From positions 186,001-250,000 of the forward strand of contig NZ_AXDW01000007.1 in NCBI RefSeq assembly GCF_000474945.1: 64,000 nucleotides of DNA, written 5' to 3'. This DNA comes from Solimonas soli DSM 21787. GTDB lineage: Bacteria; Pseudomonadota; Gammaproteobacteria; Nevskiales; Nevskiaceae. Below the pieces are notes generated by a model. The model saw only the letters and a list, made by a program, of their open reading frames with translations, ran no database searches and was not told where the DNA came from. Positions 1-9,296 of this stretch are shown here, in pieces (the stretch's first letter is position 1; each line of letters starts with the position of its first letter). A program made the translations under genes and the position numbers.

Positions 1-1971
1 ATGGAACGCCCGCCGGAAACGCTGGCGCAGGCCGCCGCCCGGGCCGGCGACGCCGCGCTCCAAGCGCGCGGCGCCGGCAGGCCGGCCGATCTCGCCCGGC
101 AGCTGCGCGGCGGTCTGGCGACGATCGTCGCCACCTGCCTGCGGCGCGATCCGGCACAGCGCTACGCCAGCGTCGATGCCCTCGCCGCCGACCTGCAGCG
201 CTGGCTGCAAAGCCGGCCGGTGCTGGCGGCGAGAACCAGCCGCCGCGAGCGGGCGCGGCTCTGGCTGCGCCGCAACCGCCTGCTCGCCGCGTCCGTGGCG
301 GCGGTGACGGTCGCCCTGCTCGCCGGCACCGGCGTCTCGCTGTGGCAGGCACGCCAGGCGCAGCGGGAGAGCGCGCGGGCGCGCGAATCGCTGCAGTTCC
401 TCGCCGACACGCTGGCCGCGGCGGCGCCGGAACAGGCCCTGAGCCGCGAAGTCAGCGTGCGCCAGCTGCTCGACAGCGCGCGCCGGCAACTCGAGCGGCG
501 CAGCACGACCGACCCGGCCCTGCTGCAGCCGGTGCAGCGCATGCTCGGCCGCCTGTACTTCTCGGTCGGCGATTTCCAGCGCGCCGCGCAACTGCTCGAC
601 GCCGGCACGCACGCTGTCGCGCCGCGCACGCGCGACGCGGCGCTGTCACTGGCCGACGATCTGATCGTCTATTCCGATGCCCTCGGCAACCTCGAACAGG
701 GCGCGGCCAGCGTGGCGGCCTCCGAGCGCGCCGCCGCGCTGCGCGAGCGCTTCGCGCCGGACGATGCGGAACAGCAACTGCGCGCACTGGCGCATCAGAC
801 GCTGGGGCACGTCGAGAAGTACGGCTGGGAGGCCTGCCGCCGGCGCGCCGAACAAGCGCTGGCCATGGCCAGGCGCCTGCCGAATCCGCCGGTCGACGTC
901 ATGCTGCGCCTGTATTCGGATCTCGGCAGCGTCGCCAATTTCACCAACGACCGCAGCCGCCTGCTGTCGATCAGCGAAGAAGGCCTAGCCTTCGCCGACC
1001 GCCACGACGTCCCGCTCGAATCGCCGCTGCGCTTCAGCTTGCTCAGGAACCGCATCGAGGGCCTGATGCTCGATGGCCGGGCGCAGGAGGCGGAAACGCT
1101 GAGCCGCGATGCCATCGCCATGATCGAGAAGACCGGCGGCGTCGGCAGCACGCGGCTCGGCGTGCTGTGGAGCGCGCTGGGCATGGCCTTGCGCGATCAG
1201 GGCCGCTACCGGGACGCGCTGACGGCGATGTCGCGCGCGCACGAACTCGTGCGCGCGGACCATTCCGGCCCGCGCAACATCGCGGTCTCGCTGAGCAACA
1301 TCGCCATGCTGCAAACGATGCTGGGCGATGACGCCAAGGGCCTGCGCATCGCCGACCAGTCGCTCGCCGAGCTGGACCGCGCCGGAGTCGGTGCCGAGGA
1401 TCCGTTCCGCGTCTCGCCCGAGCGCATCCGCGTCCATGCCCTGCTCGCAAACCATCGCGTGAGCGAGGCCGCCGCGCGCCTTCAGACATGGCTGGAAATT
1501 GTCCGCCGCACGCAGGGCGCCGATTCCGAGGCCTATGTCAGTCTGCTCATCGAGAAGCTCGAAGCGACCCGTCAGGCCGGCGACGCCGCGCAGGGACAGC
1601 GGCTGCTGGCGGAAGTGCGCGAGCGCGCGGCGCGGCGCGGCATGGCGCGCACCTATCGCCTGGCCGCGCTGTTCCTGCGCTACGACGCCGCCTTCGCGCG
1701 GCTGCGCGGCGACCTGCCGGCCGCCGAAGACGCGCAACGCCAGGCGCTGCAGAACCTGCTGCCGGCCGGCAATGCCTTCGAGATCGCCATCGCCCGCGCC
1801 GAGCTCGCCGATATCCTGGGCCGGCGCGGCCATCGCGCCGAAGCCCGCCGCCTGCTCGCGCCGGCCTTGCCGGTGTTGCGGCAGGCCGTGCTGCCCGCGC
1901 AGCGCGATCGCCAGGCCGCCGAAGCGCTGGCGGCCCGCCTCGGCCTCGACGGCCAGGAGCGTGGGCGGTAG
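1..1971 (+). CDS. Ser/Thr protein kinase with TPR sensor region, 3' part only
   Basis: The window opens inside this gene. The first 75 residues match the end of a Hanks-type Ser/Thr kinase domain (the LRRDPAQRYASV element followed by ADLQRWLQSRPV is the usual C-lobe end). A basic stretch and one membrane helix follow (about residues 94-112), then about 540 residues of helical, TPR-like repeats. The catalytic loop and ATP site lie upstream and cannot be seen, so the ATG at position 1 is probably internal. By family, such proteins are inner-membrane kinases with a periplasmic TPR domain. No partner is visible. The downstream neighbour is a decayed regulator on the other strand. Confident for the family; substrate unknown. 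Confidence 0.85.
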   Translation: MERPPETLAQAAARAGDAALQARGAGRPADLARQLRGGLATIVATCLRRDPAQRYASVDALAADLQRWLQSRPVLAARTSRRERARLWLRRNRLLAASVAAVTVALLAGTGVSLWQARQAQRESARARESLQFLADTLAAAAPEQALSREVSVRQLLDSARRQLERRSTTDPALLQPVQRMLGRLYFSVGDFQRAAQLLDAGTHAVAPRTRDAALSLADDLIVYSDALGNLEQGAASVAASERAAALRERFAPDDAEQQLRALAHQTLGHVEKYGWEACRRRAEQALAMARRLPNPPVDVMLRLYSDLGSVANFTNDRSRLLSISEEGLAFADRHDVPLESPLRFSLLRNRIEGLMLDGRAQEAETLSRDAIAMIEKTGGVGSTRLGVLWSALGMALRDQGRYRDALTAMSRAHELVRADHSGPRNIAVSLSNIAMLQTMLGDDAKGLRIADQSLAELDRAGVGAEDPFRVSPERIRVHALLANHRVSEAAARLQTWLEIVRRTQGADSEAYVSLLIEKLEATRQAGDAAQGQRLLAEVRERAARRGMARTYRLAALFLRYDAAFARLRGDLPAAEDAQRQALQNLLPAGNAFEIAIARAELADILGRRGHRAEARRLLAPALPVLRQAVLPAQRDRQAAEALAARLGLDGQERGR

Positions 1972-2102
1972 GAACCGTGCAGGCGAGGCAAAGCCGTTTC
2001 GGGACAGGTTCGGATGGCGATTTTGGGGCAATGGCAGGGACTCTTGGCCCGAAATCGGCGCCGAAGATGGCCGAAAGGGCGAAGCCGCAGCCGCGCGCGT
2101 TT

Positions 2103-2474
2103 CTACCGCCCACGCTCCTGGGTTTCGACGAGCCCGCGCAGGCGCGTCAGCGCCTCGTCCCATTGCCCGGCGATCTGATCGAGCGGCGCGCGCGTCTCGG
2201 CGAGGCGCCGCTTGTCCAGGCCCACCCGCTCTGGCGACCGCGGCGTTCGCCGCGCACCAGACCAGCGTCCTCGAGCACGCGCAGAGCTTGCTGACGGCCT
2301 GCCGCGAGACTTCGGCGCCCTCGGTAAGCCGCGCGATCGACTGCGGACCCTCATCGCAGCGACGAAGCGCAGGCGCGTGGGATCGCCGAGCGCGGCGAAC
2401 ACCGGCGCCGCCCCGACGAGCTTCGCCGTGGCGGGCATGCGGCGCACCGCCGCGGCGCCGACCGGCGCCGACAC
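2103..2474 (-). pseudogene. ArsR-family transcriptional regulator, frameshifted
   Basis: Read on the minus strand, pieces of an ArsR winged-helix regulator appear in different frames. The N-terminus (PVFAALGDPTRLRFVAA) is in one frame. The recognition-helix part (DEGPQSIARL, EVSRQAVSK) is in a second, with the break near 2345-2350. The wing (RVLEDAGLVRGERRGR) is in a third, after a one-base loss near 2285-2292 turns the expected K-H-L into K-L. The C-terminus (LDKRRLAETRAPLDQIAGQW) returns to the first frame after about 2235. Three indels within about 340 bp, between intact neighbours, argue for real decay, although assembly error cannot be excluded. No SRPBCC-type partner gene, common next to such regulators, is adjacent. 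Confidence 0.7.
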
Positions 2475-2612
2475 GCAAGCTCGAGCTTGCGTTTCTCGCG
2501 CTCGCTCCGCCGGCGTTCAGATTGCCGTGCGAGAATCGACGCGCCGTGCGCGTGTGAACTTCCTGGCGCGGCTTCGCATCCAAGGCTGGCCTGCCTCGTG
2601 TCCTGTCCGAAT

Positions 2613-5207
2613 ATGGTTTTACGCTGCTGCGCGCTGTTATTCGCCCTGATCCTGAGCGGCATCGCCGAGGCCGCGCCGGCCCCTTTCGATCTCGTCGGCC
2701 CGACGCTGGAAGTTGTCGTCAAGCGCGGCACCAGCATCCTGCCGGCCGCCGAGGTGCCGAATCTGGCCGCGGGCGACCAGCTGTGGATCAAGCCGGCGCT
2801 GCCGGCGACGCAGTCCGCGCACTACGTGATGGTCGCCGCCTTCCTGCGCGGCGCCACCAATCCGCCGCCGGACGACTGGTTCTATCCCTGCCGCGTGTGG
2901 AAGGAGCGCTGCGGCCGCGACGGCCTCAACATCACCATCCCGCAAGGCGCGCAGCAGGTGCTGATCTTCCTGGCGCCGGAAAGCGGCGGCGACGTGCAGA
3001 CGCTGATCAGCGCCGTGCGCGGCCGGCCCGGCGCCTTTGTGCGCGCCACGCAGGATCTCAATCAGGCCGCGCTCGACCGCTCACGGCTCGACCGCTACAT
3101 CGACGCCGTGCGCTACCTGAGCGCCAACGATCCGTACCGGCTCAAGGACGTCGCGCCGCTGCTGGCGCGCAGCCTGGCGATCAAGGTCGACGACAAGTGT
3201 CTCGACAAGATTCCCGAGCTGCAGGCGCCCTGCCTGATGCAGGGCCAGGAATCGCTGATCCTCAGCGACGGCCACAGCACCTCGATCGTCGAGGCGCTGA
3301 CCAGCGGCCCGGGCGCCGATCTGGTGCTCGCCGCCAGCGCCACGCCGGAAGCCGGCTACGGCTACTACAGCCCCTACATTTCGTCGATCGTCGACATCGC
3401 GCGCATCTTCGACTCCTTCCACACCGCGCTGTACCAGTACATCCCGGCGCTGGCGCGGCACGAGGGCAGCAAGCTGAAGCTGATGCTCAACACGCCGCCC
3501 TCGTTCCATGACCCCAAGTCGGTGCTGGTCGCCGCGCTGCCGGCGATCGAACAGGCGCGCCTGCCGCCGCTGCACGCGGTCAATCCCGACGAGATCTACT
3601 GCGCGAGCCGCAACCAGCTGGTGCTGCCGGTCGACGGCGCGCCGCTGGCCTTCTCGACCGACTACGCGCACGCCATCACGCTGGCGGTGACCGGCAAGGA
3701 CGGCAAGACCATCCAGCTGCCGGCGCACGCCGACGGCATGCAGGGCGGCTACGTCGTCGACACCACGAGCCTGCACGGCGCCGCGCTCGGCGACACGGTG
3801 CGCGCCACACTGCAGGGATGGTGGGGCTTCGAGCCCTACCAGGGCCCCGGCTTCCAGCTGCGCAACACGCACGCCAAGAGCTGGTCGCTCGCCGACAGCG
3901 ACGACCAGGCGCTGTTCGTCGGTCGCCAGGAAGTCATCCATCTCACCGCCGACAGCGTCAGCTGCGTCGACGACATCATGCTCAAGGACCCCGCCGGCAA
4001 GGAGCTGAAGGCCGAGTGGAAGGTGGTCGCGCCGCATCAGGTCGAGGTCAAGCTGCCGCTGCAGGACACGCCGCCCGGCCCGATGACGCTGCTGGTCTCG
4101 CAGTACGGAGCCGAGCAGCCGCTGCCGATCGCATTGAAGGCGTACATGAACACCGGCCGCTTCGACGGCTTCGCCATCCACGCCGGCGATGCGCGCGGCG
4201 TGCTGAGCGGCAACCGCCTCGACCTCGTCACCAGCCTGACGCTCGGCGGCATCGTCTTCACGCCGGGCGAACTGAAGACCGACGGCGGCAGCGACCGCCT
4301 GACGCTCGCGACCGGCGACACGCAGGCCGCCGCCACCCTCAAGGCCGGCACGGCGCTGCCGGCGCAGCTGACGCTCAAGGACGGCCGCGTGGTGCGCCTC
4401 AACGTGACGATCGACGCGCCGCGGCCGCAGGTCACGCTGATCGGCAAAAGCGTGCAGCCCTCGCGCACCAGCGGCGACAGCCATATCGAGCTGGTCGGCG
4501 CCGAACAGCTGCCGCAGGACGCCCGTCTCACCTTCTCGATACGCGCACAGATTCCGGCGACGTTCACGCGCGAGCAGAGCATCGAAGTCGCCTCCTTCGA
4601 CCAGGCTTTCGCGACCACGCTGAACATCGCCAACGGCGGCGTCCGCCTGGAGAACGGCAAGGTCGCCGTCGTCACCCTCGACCCGGCGAAGATGTTCGGC
4701 GCGTCGGCCTTCGGTCCGCTGCAGTTCCGCACCGTGGTCGGCGGCACCGCGAGCGACTGGCAGCCGCTGGTCACGCTGGTGCGCCTGCCTTCGCTGCAGG
4801 CCCTGACCTGCCCGGCCAGCGTCGAACTCGCCTGCAAGCTCAGCGGCAGCGATCTGTTCCTCATCGATTCGGTGGCCGGCGACGCCGCCTTCACGCACCC
4901 GGCGCCGGTACCGCACGGCTTCACCGATACCACGATGCTCGTGCCGCGCCCGGTCGATGGCCGCCTGTACGTGAAGCTGCGCGACGATCCTTCCCTGATC
5001 AGCGCCGTGAGCCTGCCGGTGCAGGCCCTGCCGCCGACGCCGGAGGAGCAGGCGCGCGCCGCGGCCAGGGCCAGGCGCGACGCCGACGCCAGTGCCGAGG
5101 GCGCAGCGACGGCGCCGCCCGCCGCGCCCTCGCCGACGTCGCCGGCTCCGCCGCAGCCGCAGCCGCAGCCGCAGCCGCAGCCGCAGCCGCAGCCGCAGCC
5201 GCAATAG
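2613..5207 (+). CDS. large secreted protein of unknown function with C-terminal Pro-Gln tail
   Basis: An 864-residue protein. The frame is open further upstream, but the ATG at 2613 is preferred because it begins a clean Sec signal peptide (MVLRCCALLFALILSGIAEA). The mature part is rich in beta-type sequence and shows no catalytic motif I recognise. Cysteine pairs (for example CRVWKERC) suggest disulfides in the periplasm or outside the cell. The tail is Ala/Pro-rich and ends in nine Pro-Gln pairs encoded by a hexanucleotide repeat. The convergent gene downstream (5223-5978) encodes a lipoprotein. No obvious operon partner. Function not assigned. Confidence 0.8.
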   Translation: MVLRCCALLFALILSGIAEAAPAPFDLVGPTLEVVVKRGTSILPAAEVPNLAAGDQLWIKPALPATQSAHYVMVAAFLRGATNPPPDDWFYPCRVWKERCGRDGLNITIPQGAQQVLIFLAPESGGDVQTLISAVRGRPGAFVRATQDLNQAALDRSRLDRYIDAVRYLSANDPYRLKDVAPLLARSLAIKVDDKCLDKIPELQAPCLMQGQESLILSDGHSTSIVEALTSGPGADLVLAASATPEAGYGYYSPYISSIVDIARIFDSFHTALYQYIPALARHEGSKLKLMLNTPPSFHDPKSVLVAALPAIEQARLPPLHAVNPDEIYCASRNQLVLPVDGAPLAFSTDYAHAITLAVTGKDGKTIQLPAHADGMQGGYVVDTTSLHGAALGDTVRATLQGWWGFEPYQGPGFQLRNTHAKSWSLADSDDQALFVGRQEVIHLTADSVSCVDDIMLKDPAGKELKAEWKVVAPHQVEVKLPLQDTPPGPMTLLVSQYGAEQPLPIALKAYMNTGRFDGFAIHAGDARGVLSGNRLDLVTSLTLGGIVFTPGELKTDGGSDRLTLATGDTQAAATLKAGTALPAQLTLKDGRVVRLNVTIDAPRPQVTLIGKSVQPSRTSGDSHIELVGAEQLPQDARLTFSIRAQIPATFTREQSIEVASFDQAFATTLNIANGGVRLENGKVAVVTLDPAKMFGASAFGPLQFRTVVGGTASDWQPLVTLVRLPSLQALTCPASVELACKLSGSDLFLIDSVAGDAAFTHPAPVPHGFTDTTMLVPRPVDGRLYVKLRDDPSLISAVSLPVQALPPTPEEQARAAARARRDADASAEGAATAPPAAPSPTSPAPPQPQPQPQPQPQPQPQPQ
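5151..5204 (+). repeat. (ccgcag)n hexanucleotide microsatellite
   Basis: Eight perfect tandem copies of ccgcag followed by ccgcaa, directly before the stop codon, encode nine Pro-Gln pairs. Copy number can change by slippage without shifting the frame, since the unit is six bases. It would vary only tail length. Confidence 0.95.
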
Positions 5208-5222
5208 GACCGCGGCGCGGAA

Positions 5223-5978
5223 TCAGTGCGCGCCGGCGGCGGCGATCGCCGTCCAGCGCTGCTGCGCGTCGGCGAGCAGGGTCTGGAAGGCCGCATGCTC
5301 GGCATCGAGCCGCCTGGCGTCGAGCGCGGCGGCGCTGCTCCAGCTGGCGGCAAGATCGTCGACGCTCGCCGTGCCGCTGGCCGCGCCGTTGACGAGGCCG
5401 CTGCGCACGTCGATGAACTGCCCGCTCGCTTCGGCGCGCAGCCGCGCCGGCGCGGCCGGCGGCGCGCCGGGCTTGAGCAGCGACTGCGCCGGCACCGCCT
5501 TGCCGTCGATCTCGAACGTGGTACCGATCGAATAGACCAGCAGCACATCGGCGCCGAGCTTGGCCGCCGCAAAGCGCAGGTCTTCGATCGAATCGAAGGT
5601 CGGCGGCAGCGCGTCGGCGTCGAGGGTCGTCACGTCGGCGACGCCGGACCAGTGGCCGATGGCCGACAGCGCCGTCGCGTCGGCGGCCGGCGCGAGCACG
5701 CCGAAGCGGCCCTTGCCGTAGGCCTGCGCCGAAAACGAGCGATAGCCGGCCGCCTGCACGCGCACCAGCGCGAGGTGCGCGGGAAAGTCGAGCAGCGCGC
5801 CGCCGGCCGTCGCGCCGGCCGCCGGACCGTCGTCGAAACGGAACGCGGCGCCGGGCGTGCGGTAGCCGCTGGCGCAGGCACCGAGCAGCAGCGCGGCGGC
5901 AAGCGCGGCGGCGAGACGGCGGTGAACGGAGGGACGGGAGACGCGCGCGCGGCGCGACACGAGCGGCTGGACTGGCAT
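5223..5978 (-). CDS. predicted lipoprotein, function unknown
   Basis: A 251-residue protein with a basic N-terminus, a hydrophobic helix and a lipobox ending LLGAC (Cys35), so it is probably lipidated and anchored in the periplasm. The middle (AIGHWSGVADV, DSIEDLRFAAAKLGADVLLVYSIGT) looks like a small alpha/beta fold; no catalytic residues are recognised. The n-region before the lipobox is long (about 20 residues), so the true start may lie slightly downstream. Convergent with the large secreted protein; the stops are 15 bases apart. Confidence 0.7.
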   Translation of the reverse strand: MPVQPLVSRRARVSRPSVHRRLAAALAAALLLGACASGYRTPGAAFRFDDGPAAGATAGGALLDFPAHLALVRVQAAGYRSFSAQAYGKGRFGVLAPAADATALSAIGHWSGVADVTTLDADALPPTFDSIEDLRFAAAKLGADVLLVYSIGTTFEIDGKAVPAQSLLKPGAPPAAPARLRAEASGQFIDVRSGLVNGAASGTASVDDLAASWSSAAALDARRLDAEHAAFQTLLADAQQRWTAIAAAGAH

Positions 5979-6158
5979 GGCCGGAGTTTAGCGCGCGCCA
6001 TGCCGGCGCCAAACTGAACGCGAGGCGGCGCGCGCCGCCGCATGGCGGACGCTTGGCATGTACATTGCCGTGCAAGCGAGGTCGCAAGGGCGCGATCCAG
6101 GCCGGCGACGCTGCCGGCGCCCATGGCCTGCACGGCCATCATTCACCCGGAGACTCTC

Positions 6159-6611
6159 ATGCTGCGCTTCAGAACCCTACTCGCCCGCGCGGGCGGCCTT
6201 GCCCTGCTGCTCGCCGCGCTGCCGTCGCAGGCGCTGCTCGAGGACCAGAACCATTTCGTGCTCGACAAGAGCGGCGGCGCCTGCGTGCTGCGCCTCGATC
6301 CGCAGCGCGACGCGCTGAACGTGAGCTTCACCGGACCGAACACCCTGGTGCTCGAATCGAGCTACGAATTCATCGGCGGCTCCGGCATCAAGCTGAGCTT
6401 CGACGACGGCACCGAAGTCCACCTCAGCGGTTCGTCGAACAGCAGCCGCAAGATCATCGCCGCCATTCCGCCGGAGAAAATGGCCGGCTTCTCGAGCAAC
6501 AAGCGCGTGAAGATCGGCGGTGAATCGAGCCGCGGCCCGCTATACCGGCGCATCCGCCTGCAGGACTTCGCCGCCGGCTACAGCGAGCTCGCGGGTTGCG
6601 CCGCGAAATGA
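6159..6611 (+). CDS. small secreted protein, function unknown
   Basis: A 150-residue protein. The start at 6159 is chosen because it carries a GGAG ribosome site 5-8 bases upstream and begins a signal peptide (MLRFRTLLARAGGLALLLAA) with likely cleavage after SQA. Two cysteines (near residues 42 and 147) could form one disulfide bridging the ends. No family recognised. Single-gene unit; the frame extends upstream of the signal peptide but without good coding character. Confidence 0.65.
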   Translation: MLRFRTLLARAGGLALLLAALPSQALLEDQNHFVLDKSGGACVLRLDPQRDALNVSFTGPNTLVLESSYEFIGGSGIKLSFDDGTEVHLSGSSNSSRKIIAAIPPEKMAGFSSNKRVKIGGESSRGPLYRRIRLQDFAAGYSELAGCAAK

Positions 6612-6645
6612 ATGACGGACGCGGCGGCGCCGGCGCGCGCGTCTG

Positions 6646-6801
6646 GAACCCTTCCAGCACGATTCTGCCGCGCGCCGTGCCGCTTGCGACGAGCGCATGC
6701 GCGCGCCCGAGGTTGGCGGCATCGGTGCGGCCGTAACGCTCGGCGAGCACCGTGCGCAGCACGCCGGCGCCGATCAGGCGCGCATCGCCGTCGGCGACCA
6801 C
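6646..6801 (-). pseudogene. 3' fragment of a zinc-type alcohol dehydrogenase/quinone oxidoreductase (MDR family)
   Basis: About 50 minus-strand codons match the C-terminal end of MDR oxidoreductases: GVLRTVLAERYG, DAANLGRAHALVASG, ARGRIVLEGF. In the family the protein normally ends at this KIVLEGF-type motif. Here the frame runs on without a stop into the neighbouring gene, and upstream the similarity fades within about 20 codons. The cofactor and catalytic domains are absent, so this is a remnant rather than a gene. Confidence 0.55.
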
Positions 6802-6918
6802 CCGCAGCGCTCGCGCATGGGCCGCATCGTGCAGAGCGCGCTCGACGCCGCCGCGGCGCGCGGAGCGGCGCCGGATACGCGCGGCGCCGGCGACGCGCCG
6901 GCCGGCCGCGCTCGCGGA

Positions 6919-7278
6919 TCAACCGGACGGCACCTCGCGGCAGCGCTCGCGATAGCTGACTTCCTGATCCGGATACTGGTCCTTGGCGACCTTGTTGCCG
7001 AGATAGGCGCCGCCCGCCGCGCCGGCAACCGTCGCCACGTCCTTGCCGTGCCCGCCGCCGATCTGGTGGCCGAGCACGCCGCCGGCCACGCCGCCGAGCA
7101 CCGTGCCGGCCACCGCGTGCGTGCCCCATTCCTTGTTGGTCACCACGCGCTCGGTGCTGCATTCGGTGCGCGACGCGAGCTCATCGTCCTTCTTCGCATG
7201 CGAAGCAAACACCATGGCCGAGCCGGCCACGACCACAACGGCGACACCACCGGCAATACCCGCAGTCAGGTTGTTCAT
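6919..7278 (-). CDS. glycine zipper 2TM-domain protein
   Basis: A 119-residue protein with an N-terminal hydrophobic helix (residues about 4-22) and a central glycine-zipper segment (GTVLGGVAGGVLGHQIGGG, then GAAGGAYLGNKV) of the type found in 17-kDa antigen/SlyB-like envelope proteins. The start at 7278 is chosen over two in-frame ATGs because AGGAG lies 7 bases upstream. Two cysteines flank the zipper. By family it is an envelope membrane-associated structural protein. Monocistronic. Confidence 0.75.
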   Translation of the reverse strand: MNNLTAGIAGGVAVVVVAGSAMVFASHAKKDDELASRTECSTERVVTNKEWGTHAVAGTVLGGVAGGVLGHQIGGGHGKDVATVAGAAGGAYLGNKVAKDQYPDQEVSYRERCREVPSG

Positions 7279-7430
7279 CGTCATACTCCTATGCATCGGC
7301 GCATCGCGCGCCTCGAGGGGCACGCTAGAGGCTGGCGATGAATCGAAACTGATCATGGCGATCAGCCGCGGTTCAGGACGCGCATCCGCCGGCGTCGGCG
7401 GCGCGTATGGGAATACGACAGGGGAGATCC

Positions 7431-8324
7431 ATGCGCCACCGCATTCGCATCGTCACGGCACTCGTCGCCGCTCTGCTGGCGACAGCCTGCACGACACATC
7501 TGGGCAAGCCGGACACGGCGGCGGCGCCGCGGCTGAAAACCGATTACAGCGTCGTCCGCGACGTGCTCGTCTCGCCGGCGGACTGGCCGCAGCCTCTGCC
7601 GGCCGACATCTACCGGCCATGCGGCGATGGCCCCTACCCGGCCGTGCTGGTGCTGTACGGTGGCGGCTGGCGCGCCGGCGATCGCACGCAGCTCGCGGCC
7701 GTCGCGCGCACGCTGGCCGCGCACGGCTATGTCGCCGTCGCCGCCAGTTACCGCCTCGCGCCGCGCTACACCTTTCCGGCGCAGTTGCGCGACGTGCAGC
7801 TCGCGGTGCGCTGGATGCGTGCGCACGCTTCCGACCATGCGATCGACGCGCGGCGCATCGGCGCCTGGGGCTACTCGGCCGGCGCGCATCTCGCCGCCCT
7901 GCTCGGCGGCATCGGCCCCGGCGATGCGCTCTACGAGCCCGGCACGCGCATCGCCGCGGTGGTGGCGGGCGGCACGCCGACCGACCTGACGCAGTTCGCC
8001 GGCGGCACGCTGGTCCCGCAGTTCATCGGCGGCCGCTTCGAGGAGAAATCCGCCGCGTTCCGCGCCGCCTCGCCGGTCAGCCACGTCAGCGCCGACGATC
8101 CGCCGGTGTTTCTCTATCATGGCGGTGTCGACCGGCTGGTGCCGCTGCAGCAGGCGCGCGCCTACCATGCGCTGCTCGATGAGGCGCAGGTGCCGAACGA
8201 ACTGATGATCCTGCGCGGCCGCGGCCACTACACGGCCTTCTTCAGCGACGGCGCGGCCGTCGACGCGGCCCTCGATTTCCTCGACCGCCATCTGCGCGAC
8301 GCCGCAATCACGGTGCGACCGTAG
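7431..8324 (+). CDS. alpha/beta hydrolase, esterase/lipase type, lipoprotein
   Basis: A 297-residue protein starting at an ATG with GGGGA just upstream. It has a signal sequence with lipobox LLATAC, then a BD-FAE/carboxylesterase-like fold: oxyanion region LYGGGWRAGD, nucleophile elbow GYSAGAH, acid in GGVDRLVP and histidine in GRGHYT. All catalytic elements are present. By family it should hydrolyse an ester from a membrane-anchored periplasmic position; the substrate is unknown. Its last 17 bases overlap the 3' end of the convergent yihY-like gene. Confidence 0.85.
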   Translation: MRHRIRIVTALVAALLATACTTHLGKPDTAAAPRLKTDYSVVRDVLVSPADWPQPLPADIYRPCGDGPYPAVLVLYGGGWRAGDRTQLAAVARTLAAHGYVAVAASYRLAPRYTFPAQLRDVQLAVRWMRAHASDHAIDARRIGAWGYSAGAHLAALLGGIGPGDALYEPGTRIAAVVAGGTPTDLTQFAGGTLVPQFIGGRFEEKSAAFRAASPVSHVSADDPPVFLYHGGVDRLVPLQQARAYHALLDEAQVPNELMILRGRGHYTAFFSDGAAVDAALDFLDRHLRDAAITVRP

Positions 8325-9192
8325 CCTGCGGCGCGTCGCGCAGGGCGAGCTGACAGGTGAACTCGGCGCCGAGCAGGAAGATCTGCGCCGAGTAGTAGAC
8401 CCACACGATCACGGCGATCAGCGTGCCGGCGGCGCCGAACGAAGACATGAACGCGGCATGGCCGATGTAGAGACCGATCAGCAGCTTGCCGATCGCGAAC
8501 AGCAGGGCGGTGATCGCCGCGCCGCCGATGACGTCGCGCCAGCGCAGCTGCACGCGCGGCAGCACCTTGTAGATGAGCGCGAACAGCGCCGTGGTGACGA
8601 TGAACCCGGCGACCGCGTTGAGCATGCGCAGCAGGAGCAGCGCGCCGCCGAGCCAGCCGCCCCAGATCGTCGCCACGGCGCTGATCGCCGCGCTGAGCAC
8701 CAGCGACACGGCGAGCAGGAAGCCGACGCCGAGGATCACGCCGAACGACAGCAGGCGCGCTTTCAAGTACGCCAGCACGCCGCTGTGGCGCTGCCGCGGC
8801 GACTTCCAGATGCGGTCGAGGTCGTACTGCAGCTCGGCGAACACCGTGGTCGCGCCGATGAACAGCGTGGCGAAGCCGATCGCCATCGACGCCAGGCCGC
8901 CGCCGGAGCGCGCGGCGCTGGCCAGCACCGACTGGACGGCACTGGCGCCGTCGCGGCCGAGCAGATCGCCGATCTGCGCCATCAGCGCGCCGCGTGCCGC
9001 ATCCTCGCCGAAGAACAGGCCGGCGACGCCGATGACGATCAGCAACACCGGCGCCATCGACAGCACCGTGTAGAAGGCCAGCGCCGCGCCCATGCTCGCC
9101 GCGCCGTCGTCGATCCAGGCGGCGAGCGCGCGCGTGCCAAGCGCGCGCAGATCGCGCAGGCGAGCCGATGCGGTGGCGGGCGACAGCGTCAT
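8308..9192 (-). CDS. YihY/BrkB-family inner membrane protein
   Basis: A 294-residue multi-pass membrane protein of the YihY (BrkB) family. It has the typical early segment SMGAALAFYTVLSMAP, FATLFIGATTVFAELQYDLDRIW after the second helix, and the C-terminal IAVIVWVYYSAQIFLLGAEF. Six hydrophobic segments are visible. Length is normal. The family is sometimes named ribonuclease BN in error; its transport role is unsettled. Convergent overlap with the hydrolase gene. Confidence 0.9.
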   Translation of the reverse strand: MTLSPATASARLRDLRALGTRALAAWIDDGAASMGAALAFYTVLSMAPVLLIVIGVAGLFFGEDAARGALMAQIGDLLGRDGASAVQSVLASAARSGGGLASMAIGFATLFIGATTVFAELQYDLDRIWKSPRQRHSGVLAYLKARLLSFGVILGVGFLLAVSLVLSAAISAVATIWGGWLGGALLLLRMLNAVAGFIVTTALFALIYKVLPRVQLRWRDVIGGAAITALLFAIGKLLIGLYIGHAAFMSSFGAAGTLIAVIVWVYYSAQIFLLGAEFTCQLALRDAPQATVAP

Positions 9193-9296
9193 GCGTGAGC
9201 GCCTGAGCGGGGCCGGCCTTCATCAGAGCGCCGCCACGCTGCACCGGCGATGAACACGTGCCGCGAACCACGACCCGACCACGCTAGAATTCGCAT

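Noticed and set aside
7192..7205. A 14-bp palindrome cttcgcatgcgaag similar to the island palindrome
   Set aside because: It lies inside the glycine-zipper coding sequence, is shorter and differs in its outer bases; probably chance.
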